Shown here in pieces: positions 48,442 through 60,400 of a DNA stretch of 64,000 nt (within the stretch, counting starts at the first letter, position 1; the number at the start of each line of letters is the position of its first letter). The notes under the pieces were generated by a model, which saw nothing but the letters and a program-made list of their open reading frames with translations, was not told where the DNA came from and made no database searches. Made by a program: the position numbers and the translations under genes. This DNA is from Gibbula magus (Eukaryota > Mollusca > Gastropoda > Trochida > Trochidae): contig OW388290.1 in the NCBI GenBank assembly GCA_936450465.1, forward strand, positions 28,695,457 through 28,759,456, in the 5' to 3' direction.

Positions 48442-51400
48442 ATGAGTGATTCCTTTCTCTGGCTTGTCAACACCAACGGAAATGTCTTCACTTTGTCAAC
48501 CAAACACAAGCGCTTCAGACAACTGGCAAAAACCTACCAAGATGGAGTGCGGTTAAAACGAGTAGCTGCGTACCAAAACGGGGCCTGGGGAATTGGGAAT
48601 GATCATCACATTTACATCTTTGTGCTTGCCTCTGACGTTCCAATAAGAGTTCAAGAAAATACTTTTGAAAATCAGGTATTGAAAATGAAAGTCTTGTGAT
48701 GCTTCACCACCTGAAATCATTGCTTGTCATACAAAATCTAAAAAACCTTTTACAATGATTTATAAATTGAATGGTACTGGAAGTAAGGGTGAAACGGTTC
48801 ACATGTGCCTCAGTTCGGTGCATATTCCAGTACAGAATCCTCAGTTCAGTACATTTTCTAAACTTCATTTTTTCTTCAAAATAAAGTCTAATGAATGTAA
48901 AAATGAAAACAAATGAAAATATGAAACATTTTTTATGAAATTAATAATATGAAATAGGGTACTGCAAATACATTTGGATGCACGGTGTACCGAGCCGAAA
49001 CAAAATACCATGGTTCAATGTTATTGTGAACTGTTTAACCCCCATAACTGCAAGATTAAACAGGAATGTTCTTTGAGATTATGTTCATATTGGGAAAGCA
49101 CACAAGTGAATTTGAAGTTTGTAGTGGGTCGTAGCCAACACAAACTGATATGCATTTTAAAAACTCTTCATGGTATTCTCTTTGTAGAGATGGTCACCAA
49201 TCGGGTCCTTCAGTGGCTCTCATCTCCTGCCAACCGATAGAACAAACTGGAGTGACGAACATGGGAATGGATTTCAGCCACGTGAGAGTTTTGAGCTGCC
49301 GTCTTCTCACTGGAAGTGGGAAGGAGAGTGGGAGACCGACGAGAACCTGCACGGAGAGGTGGCGTCTAGAGGGGTAACACTGCATTTCATATACCATCAG
49401 TAAGAAAGAAGAGACTTCAGCAGCTGACACAATTTGGGCCAACCATTCTGAGTGGCTTATTTACAGGAATCTTAACTAAGGGAATTACTCTTTGATTGAT
49501 CACTGCCTAAAGATAAGTAATCAAAAAGTATTTTGTGAAAAGTGAAGTCATTGTATATTATATTATACAACTTCCCTTGTAAGGCATAATTGGCCATATC
49601 ACTAACTTACTTAATTCTTGCTGCATTTTGTCAGATTTTCTTTGTATGCATAGCAGCATTTTGACTCTCCACTTGGTAGTGTAATTTTGATGTATTGAAG
49701 TTACTTAGGACTGTATATAAACTATCCTGGGTGACTACCAGGATGGTGCTACAATGATGCTCTGCGGTGTAGGGCTTGAACCCAAGCAACTGTCCAGGGC
49801 AAATCTAATGAGTGAGCAACTCATTTATGTGATTGAGAGACAAATAGTGATCACAAAATTTTTTAACAGGGTTGGCAGTATGCAACAAATTTCCCTGGGA
49901 AGTGGACTCCAGAGAGTCACTGGAACTCGTGTGTGCGGAAGAGGAAGTGGATTAGATTCAGAAGGTTCATGGCTACAAAATGCTGGGCTAAGGTAAGCTG
50001 AAGAGTTGCTTGCAGTTTTCTCATCTATAGCCATTCCCCTTCCGATTCATATCGATTTTAGAAACCACATTGATTTAACTGTCTGCAATCAATGTCAGCT
50101 GACCTGTTAAATTGTGGTTTGGACCATTGGGAGAACTTGTAATTGGGTATCTGCATGTAATTACCTGTGTTTGTATAGAACGGATAGAAATACTAAGAAT
50201 CTGACTTTTAAATAATCGAAACAGAGTGAAAAGGAAATGTGCAGGTGTGAGTCTTTTATCTTTGTATTGACCATACTGTTTTTGGATGTAACCCACCAGT
50301 ATATAAAGTTGTACGGATCCAGATATATGTCGCTCTGGTTCCTGAAAATAGTGAAGGTATAATCATCCCTGATTATACCTACAAGACATTTCATCTCAGC
50401 CCTGTTGTGTTAACATTGTACTTGTATGTTCTTTGTAAACTGAAGAATTTTAACAAATAACATTTGAAGTTCTTTCAATCTTTTTTCTGATAAATGACTT
50501 AATAATAGAAGCTGAACTGAATTTCTATCTTTCTTGCTAGTAGCCTGTGTTCTTTTAAGCTGACAATCCATTATTTTTCAGCTTTTTGGAAAGATCAATT
50601 CTGGCACGTTCTTCATCGACATAGCAGTAGGAGGGTTTGACATTCCAACACAACCGAAGGGCCACCTGTGTGTGTGGGGACTAGATAATGCTGGGCAGGT
50701 AAACTCCTCAACTTTCTTTTGTACATGTAATGTTTTCAGAATGATATACTTGGTAATTTTTTTTATTCATATATCATATTCGTCACTATAATCATTAAAA
50801 GAAAATGTAGAATACATTATCCTGAGAGTCCTAGAATATTGCAGGATAGCCTGTATTTGGCTAGTGGCCAATCCTGATTTATTTCTTTTGAAGATAGACT
50901 ATGATTCCTATTAATGGGCCACACAGAATGGTTTATCAGTAATTAATCCAACAGATAAGATTTGTCATACTTATCCAGAGATGTATATAAGTGACAGGCA
51001 AAGGTGAATGTTTACACTTTTATTATCTGTTACTATCTCATCATTTCCTTATATTCAACTTTTGTATTACAACAAACATAATGAAAATGAGAACAATTAT
51101 TTATGGATGAACAACTTCTTTTTTTCTGAGAGCACAACATTTTGATACAGATTCTTTCATTGTTTTCATACGTCATCCATAGATAATTGTTCTGATTTGA
51201 CTTAGAACTTTAAAAGTACTTCTCACAGATGTAGATGGTAACAGAGCAAGTGATACATGATGACCTTAGTTAAACAAATGAGTTTTCTCCCAGGTGTACG
51301 TGAGAATAGGAGTGACTTACAACTGTCCTGAAGGGAAGGAATGGCGTCCCATCCCCACGGACCACCATGGGCTGATGAACATCTCAGTGGGACCGACCGG

Positions 51401-54400
51401 ACTAGTGTGGGGGGTTACGTGGGACGGACAGGCTCTAGTGAGGCTTGGTGTCAGTCGGGATTATGTGTATGGTAAGTGGTGGATAAAGGAACACACAGTA
51501 CTTGATATGATGAACATCTCCTAGGGACCGACCGGTCTAGTGTGGGGGGTTACGTGGGACGGACAGGCTGTAGTGAGGCTCGGTGTCAGTCGGGATTATG
51601 TGTATGGTAAGTGGTGGATAAAGGAACACACAGTACTTGATATGATGAACATCTCCGTGGGACCGACCGGACTAGTGTGGGGGGTAACGTGGGACGGACA
51701 GGCTCTAGTGAGACTCGCTGTCAGTCGGGATTATGTGTATGGTAAGTGGTGGATAAAGGAACACACAGTACTTGATATGATGAACATCTCAGTGGGACCG
51801 ACCGGACTAGTGTGGGGGGTTACGTGGGACGGACAGGCTCTAGTGAGGCTCGGTGTCAGTCGGGATTATGTGTATGGTAAGTGGTGGATAAAGGAACACA
51901 CAGTACTTGATAGGGCTGTAACGATTCATCGATACCTACGATACAATCGTAGCTTAGGAAATCGTGATTATTGTATCGTGAGGTTCCTGTATCGTGATAC
52001 ACTAAAAATAGATTTCACTTACTTAAAAATGAAAAGAAAAACTAATTGAACACTATAAAACCAGCTATTGTTGTGCAGTAACAGTAACTACAGTAATCAT
52101 GAAGCAATCTGATTAAAAAAAAACTGTTTTAATCTTTGATTTTCGATCATCTCATAACACAAAATTTCCACCATCTTGAAAATTTCACAAAATATGCATG
52201 ACGTTATACTTTAAACAATGTATCGTGATTCATTCTGTATCGCCTGTCGGTATCGTGATACATATCGTATCGGGAGATTTCCCATGATACTCAGCCCTAG
52301 TACTTGATATGATGAACATCTCCGAGGGACCGACCGGACTAGTGTGGGGGGTTACGTGGGACGGACAGGCTCTAGTGAGGCTCGGTGTCAGTCGGGATTA
52401 TGTGTATGGTAAGTGGTGGATAAAGGAACAAACAGTACTTGATATGATGAACATCTCCGTGGGACCGACCGGTCTAGTGTGGGGGGTTACGTGGGACGGA
52501 CAGGCTCTAGTGAGGCTCGGTGTCAGTCGGGATTATGTGTATGGTAAGTGGTGGATAAAGGAACACACAGTACTTGATATGATGAACATCTCCGTGGGAC
52601 CGACCGGTCTAGTGTGGGGGGTTACGTGGGACGGACAGGCTCTAGTGAGGCTCAGTGTCAGTCGGGATTATGTGTATGGTAAGTGGTGGATAAAGGAACA
52701 CACAGTACTTGATATGATGAACATCTCCGTGGGACCGACCGGACTAGTGTGGGGGGTAACGTGGGACGGACAGGCTCTAGTGAGGCTCGGTGTCAGTCGG
52801 GATTATGTGTATGGTAAGTGGTGGATAAAGGAACAAACAGTACTTGATATGATGAACATCTCCGTGGGACCGACCGGTCTAGTGTGGGGGGTTACGTGGG
52901 ACGGACAGGCTCTAGTGAGGCTCGGTGTCAGTCGGGATTATGTGTATGGTAAGTGGTGGATAAAGGAACACACAGTACTTGATATGATGAACATCTCCGT
53001 GGGACCGACCGGACTAGTGTGGGGGGTAACGTGGGACGGACAGGCTCTAGTGAGGCTCGGTGTCAGTCGGGATTATGTGTATGGTAAGTGGTGGATAAAG
53101 GAACACACAGTACTTGATATGATGAACATCTCCGTGGGGCCGACCGGACTAGTGTGGGGGTTTACGTGGGACGGACAGGCTCTAGTGAGGCTCGGTGTCA
53201 GTCGGGATTATGTGTATGGTAAGTGGTGGATAAAGGAACACACAGTACTTGATATGATGAACATCTCAGTGGGGCCGACCGGACTAGTGTGGGGGGTTAC
53301 GTGGGACGGACAGGCTCTAGTGAGGCTCGGTGTCAGTCGGGATTATGTGTATGGTAAGTGGTGGATAAAGGAACACACAGTACTTGATATGATGAACATC
53401 TCCGTGGGACCGACCGGTCTAGTGTGGGGGGTTACGTGGGACGGACAGGCTCTAGTGAGGCTCGGTGTCAGTCGGGATTATGTGTATGGTAAGTGGTGGA
53501 TAAAGGAACACACAGTTCTTGATATGATGAACATCTCAGTGGGACCGACCGGACTAGTGTGGGGGGTTACGTGGGACGGACAGGCTCAAGTGAGGCTCGG
53601 TGTCAGTCGAGATTATGTGTATGGTAAGTGGTGGATAAAGGAACACACAGTACTTGATATGATGAACATCTCAGTGGGACCGACCGGACTAGTGTGGGGG
53701 GTTACGTGGGACGGACAGGCTCTAGTGAGGCTCAGTGTCAGTCGGGATTATGTGTATGGTAAGTGGTTGATAAAGAAACACACAGTACTTGATATGATGA
53801 ACATCTCAGTGTCACATGCCTTGCTAAATCTAAGAATGGAAAACACACAAACACAATAAACATAGTTTATTCAAGAACAAAACATAGTTAAAGAATCAAC
53901 ATTTAATACATTCACTCAAGTTACATACAACTCACGACCTCAACTTCTCAATCAGCATACAACACATGCACACTCAACATACTGTACTCATATCAATCAC
54001 CTAGACTTCGTACATGTAACACATTCATCTATGCACAGCTTACAATCCGCATATCCTCACTTGAACGTTCATGTTACACGTCTCAGCAAAGCAAACACAT
54101 ACACATCAAAGCATACTCATCAACAAAGCATACCTATATCATAGCATACCACTCACAACAGCATACTAATCACACAAGCATACAAATGCATACATCAAAA
54201 TCAAAATCAAAATCATACATGTTACAAAGTTCATATTTCATAAGAATCACTCAATATCAAAGTTTACTTACGGCTCGTACAGCCTGCACTCTCCAATGCG
54301 CACGCTACAGTCGTCTGCCACCACAACCACTGGCACTCACTGTTATAGCAGTTCGTCCACACTTCGGGCAGACTGACCAAACGATTGTGTTTGGGCGAAC

Positions 54401-57400
54401 TGTTCATGGTTTCTGTTTATAGCTACTGTGTGACAAGGAGCTTCTAAACAAATGATAATGAATATTAAGGGGCAATAGCACATTTTTTTCACTGAAATAA
54501 GTCGATGAAATGTATTCATAAAATACCAATAGTAAAACACCCTTCGCTCATCGGAAAATCAAGTTAAAAAATAAGTGTACATGGTTCTGTAAAGCCATGG
54601 AAATCGTTTTTGTCATTCGAAATAATAAAATGTGTTCAAAATAAAATTTCCTCCATGCAGTTTTTGCTTTATACGCAACACCGTTATTACCACTACAAAT
54701 AATTGGTTTGTGACATGTGATGTTTTACCCTCTATAGTTAATATAAATAATATAAACTATCATTATAAATGGGAAATTTAAAAAAATATAATTTGAAAAA
54801 AACATGCTTCTGCCCCTTTAAATACTAGTATGTCTTACTTGATTCATGGGGGGAATTGCCATGTTTGTGGCAAGCACTTGCTCAGTGTTCTAGCTGTTAG
54901 GGTATACATGTCACATGATGTTAAGTAAAACTTAGTCAATGGTCAGTATAAACAGTGCATTTTGCAGGCACCGACTGGACACTGGTCACGTACCCCGACC
55001 CAGACACACGTCTCATGCAGCTGGCTCTCGGACTCAACACCCTCTGGGCTCTCAGTCGGGAAGGCAAGGTGAGTGTATGTAAACATGGGTATCAGGTTGA
55101 TAATTGAATTAGGCCTAGCAGTGTATGAAACAAGGCCTGCCAGACTTTTAAATGTTATATGGCATAAACCATAGCAATCAAATTTTTTATATTGGCAGAT
55201 TACAAATTCTTCTCAACTTTATGTCTCTAGATGTATCTTTAGCTCTGAGATTACTGACAAACAGTGTACCGTATATTACTGTGTATAAGGCGACCCTGTG
55301 TATAAGACGACCCCCTTTCTCAGACCCCTAAAGTCAGGTAAAAAACATGTATCTCATGTATAAGACGACCCCCCTTCTAGCAATCGTGGAAACAGGTCGA
55401 CATGCCATGATGGGAAAACACGTTGGTAAGATTTGGTAACGGTAAGTTGATACCGGTAATTTTTAAGTAACATGACATATGATAAATGTTTTGTTTGTTT
55501 TTTAAATAAATTGTTTTAAATGTACCAAAATAAAAATTACATACGTTTTCCTACGGTGTTTGTTCTTATTTTTTAATGATATGTCATTTTCTTGTCAGTT
55601 CAAGCGAGATTAGCAACACTACAGTCAACAATCTATCGTAAATATTCGCCATGTTATAAAATCTAAACAAAGCCGATACTCCATACATAGATTAAGAAGT
55701 CGCTTCAGTGTTTATAAGATTAAAATGGTGTGAAGAGCTTTGATAACCAAGCTTGATTGCGCATGCTCGAAGCCAAGCTAGATTTCATGTCTAGATTTCT
55801 ATCGTAGTATTGTAAATATTTGTCCCTTCTTATAAACAAAGTTGAACTAGTTGTATTTAATACTGCAGAATGCTTTTGAAAGGTTGGTAAAGTTTGATAG
55901 CTGAAGTCAAGCCATTATTTTTCATTCCAACTCTGGTTCGCTTTACCGCTGATTTTCTATTACGCGGCTGTCAGTATTTGGCTCCCAACGTGTGTTATAG
56001 CAAGAGGCCACTCAATGAAGTAAACTTCTCAAGCTAAAGACGTGTTTATTTAACGTTGACACTTCAATCCAGAGAAGGATATACAGACCAATTACTGATA
56101 AGAACACAACAAAGCTAAGATAATTACCGGATACGTTAATGAATAACTGCCCTGATTGGAATTAACATTACGTCAATGACACGTGTTTATCGAGATAAGC
56201 TTGTCAAGTTTTATGAATGAACAGGTTAGTTGTAGAATTTCATTGGTCCACATCATGAATGAATTGATAAGTTGTAGAATTTCATTGGTTCACATCACTG
56301 AATTTATCGATCGTGACTGCTGGTACCACTTTTGGTCCGTCAACCTATTATTTTTAAATGGATTATCAAATATATTTTATGGATTTAATAATACATAATA
56401 ATTATTTATATATATTTATTTCCATTTTGTAAGCATGAGTTGACATCAATATTCTGTATTGCTGTTTCCGGTTTCAACATCGTGAATTCGTCAATGAAGC
56501 TTCAAAATTTCTTCTTCTGAAACATAGCCCTTGTGTATAAGACGACCCCCTTCTTTGACCCCCTATTTTCTGGTATAAAAAAGTCGTCTTATACACTGTA
56601 ATATACGGTAATCCTTTTTCATTCTCTAGGTTTGGTATCGGAAGGATATCCAAGGGGCACAACTCTTCACAAGCAAGCAAGCAGCAACAGGAAGTTCCTG
56701 GGTTGAAATGGTGGGGGAACTTACCTATGTAGCAGTAACTCCTAATGATCAGGTAGGTATCAGGTAGATTTACTGTAGATTAAAATTATGTTGGACATTT
56801 TAAAACAAAAGCATTAAGGATCTTAATATAAGATGTAACTGGCCATGTTTCAAAGACTCAATTACTAACTATATTTCTTTCCTTTAACAATGATTTAAAA
56901 TGTGTCCATTATAAATCAAAGTTCAAGACCTACCTACAAAGCTATTAGTAAATATCCAAAAAGTCAATAGGAACACTTTAATCTCTAATTGCCACATACT
57001 CTCTTTCTATAAGAAGATTCATCCTGAAGTTTTTATTTTAGATAAGCACCTCAGTTCGATGAACTAAGGGTTTAATGAGCACTTAGGAGTTGGCAAGGCA
57101 TTATAAGAAAGCATGTTTGATATAAATTTTGAGCATAATTCTTGTCTTGATGTAGTTTTCAATTTTGATACATTATTGATCAAAATTACATATATTATTT
57201 TTCACTTCTCATGATAAACTGTTCCAGGTGTTTGCTGTGGGTCTTAATGACAAGGAGATCTATTTCCGTAAGGGGGTCACGTTGGACAATCTTGGCGGCA
57301 AGACGTGGCAGGTTCTGTCACTCAAGGAGAACACAGCAGTTCTCCACCATGACAGTGTCTCCAGTATGATGTCCGACTCTGTGTCTGAGTCAGATCTGGA

Positions 57401-60400
57401 AGACTCCAACCGATTCTCCAGCTCAGGGAGCGTGATTGCTTCGGGGAAGTATATTCCTCAGAGTGGGTCTCGACCAGTTTCAGGTCTTTCAGAAGGAAGT
57501 GAAGGAGGTTTAACTTTGACTCCAGCCACAAGGATAGCAAGCCCTCGGACTACTGCTATACAGAGTACTCAGACAGAGGCAAATGGCACTGCCATGCTAG
57601 GGGGTATGACCTTGGCAACAAAGATAAAACCTCCAGCCTTGAGTGACAATACAGAAGTCAGTGGAGGGATGACACTTGCCACCCATATACACAAGCCCCT
57701 GGATGAGAGCAGGACTGTGGAGGGTGATGGAGGGCCTGTTGGGAAGGTGACTGATCAATGTAAAAGTGGTAAGCATGTTTCACCAATTTTCAGTCATAAT
57801 ACATAAAAGATTAGGCAAAAGTATGACAACATGCACAGATTTACTATCTTGAGGCTGAAGTCAAGACAAAACTTTACATTCCTATTGCTTGAATTGAAGT
57901 AGACCAGCTTTTTAATAAGTGTGTTCTTGTTGAAGAATGTGTTCATTTGTATACCCCCTAATTAGAGTTTCCGGTATATTGTTGTTCACCTGTCCGTCTG
58001 TCAGTTTGTCCATCTGTCCAAAAAACTTTAACCTTCCCCATAACGTTTGATTGGTCAGTGATAGGCCTTTGATACTTCACATGTACATCCATTATGGTGA
58101 GACCTTGCAGTAATACTTAACTGTATAAATCACATAGGGTTTAGGGCACATGTCTTTGATATTCTAATTTCAAACTGTACTTATATCTGAGGGCATCAGT
58201 GTTTAACAAACACAGCTTGTTCATTTCAGGATCCCCTAAGGATGAAGTTCCTGTGATAAATATGTCTGGTGAATCTGATAATACTCTTGCTCCTGAAGGT
58301 GCTCAGATAATGAACTCTGAAAGTGATGTTTATACTCAAGACAATTTTACCTCTCTGGTTGTTGAAGAGACCTGTGATAAATCTAACAGTTGTTTAGATA
58401 AGCCTCTGGAGTTGTCTCACAGTCATCAATCTAATGAAGTGAATAATAGTGAAGAACAATCTATGAATATTTCTGACAGTCAGACCGTGAAATCAGATTC
58501 AAATGACCAGCTTGTACCTGTGATAAATTCCTGTGATAATATGGACAGCATCAACTCCAGCATGACATCGGAGGTTAATGACGAAATCATCGACTTTGTG
58601 ACAGACCTCCTTTCATCATCAACGCTCTCAAAGAGCTCAAAATCAGATGATGTTGATGCAGATGAACCAAGTGATAAATCCAGCCCTGCTGAACGACCAA
58701 CCTCATTAAAGACGTCACAGAGCAGCACGAATCCTTTAGACACTATTGAGAGTCCTTTGTCCGATGATCTTACACCCAAGTCGGAAGACAGTGTGCCGTG
58801 GACGACCATGAGGCCAAGCATGGCTTTATCGGGGACTGTCTCAATGAGGAGCACTCCGTCATTTGAACAGGATAGCCCAATGATTGAGATGACCCCTGCT
58901 ATGCCCAGATACTGTTGGGCTTGGCTAAATGGCATGGCGTGTACGTTTGAGGATCCAGCTAAAGTTGCTTGGCTTCAAGAAAATCAAGGTACCGGTAGGT
59001 AAACCTTATTTCGTCATCTCTCAAAGACCTATCCTATTGCCAGGAAGCAAAAATTTTCAACATTTCATCTTTGTTGGTTTGCGTCTGAGATTTGTAAATT
59101 TCACTGCCCTACTCCCAATAATAAGGGCGTTACTAGGGTACAATTTATAGTGGTGCATCGACTACGAAAAAATGGTCAATGTTATCATAGTGGTCCTTTT
59201 CAAACAAGCCCAAGTCCATCATGCAATGGCTGTTAAGGCTGGTGTTTTGACTGTTTATTGAATGCAGATGCAAAACGTTTTCTTTGGTTATTAGTGAAGG
59301 ATATTAGGAATGGGATGTGTATATTTGGGGTAGTGGTATGGCTGAAGGATCACTAGGCTGGATGGAAACCAGTTAATTGTTACCCAAAGCATAACGCTAT
59401 TACGCAATAGACTGCCATGCAGTTAGTTTCATCTAATGAAAAGCTGTGGGTGAGAGGTTGGAGACTCCCTCAAACTTGGTTAAGCATTGGGTAAACAATC
59501 TCGCTGAAATGTACACCTAACACCATAAACTGCATGGCTAATGTCAAAATGGCCAGAGTTTAGAGAAAACAGAAGCAAGTTTCAGTATGTTAAGAAAGTT
59601 TGCAACAAAAATTAAATAACATTCATATATAAAAAGAAATACAGAAATTTGTTATATTATATCACGCATTGTAAGATGTTTATTCATTTGGTCATGAAAA
59701 AATGTACAAAATTTCAACTGGCCTCGTGGTCTAATGATTAGTTCGTTCGACCAGAAAGCAACAGGACACAGGTTCAATCCCAGGTTTCAAATGAAACAAT
59801 TGTAAATGTCTTATATGTTCATATATCTGACATTTTATAAAGTATCATCGCTTAGATTTGGAAATTTAGAAAATTTACTCCATTGATTTCTCAGTTGTTA
59901 AAAAGTGAAGGTATATTAGAAAAGTGTAGGAATATCAGAAAAAGTTTAGAGCGTCTGGTCTTTTGGCATACAATGTTGGTATAGCTCTCTAAGTCTTCAA
60001 AATAGAAACAAACTAATCAAAATTGTGAACATTAGTTCAAAAATTGTCGGTACCATTTTAGACCATCCAATGTCAACAAATAATGAGAAAATTGTATTAC
60101 ATGCTCGGAAAATCAACTATATGTGATGTACATCACACTTTTTATACTCAGAATGTTCACTTTTGCAATCTGGAAAACGTTTTAATATGCCTTATCATAA
60201 GTCAAACCGAACCAGGAAATCGTTTGTACCTTGTAGTATTTCAATTCTGAACAAAAATTTTGGGGAATGTTAATGTTAATGAAATATGTACATTTAAATT
60301 GTTGAAACTGTAAGTGTTGTATTGTAAATATATGTAATGTAATAATGTATTATCATGTCATGCTCTGTTGGATGTACAAAGAATACCCTTTTGGGTAATA

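Noticed and set aside
52309..53859. A 516-codon open frame as an independent repeat-protein gene
   Set aside because: It is the TECPR1 exon 5 array read through donor sites and intron pieces. It has no own start context, promoter or terminator, and ends where the array ends.
59719..59793. Functional tRNA gene
   Set aside because: A and B boxes are present but no acceptor stem forms and the anticodon arm is poor. A SINE head fits better.
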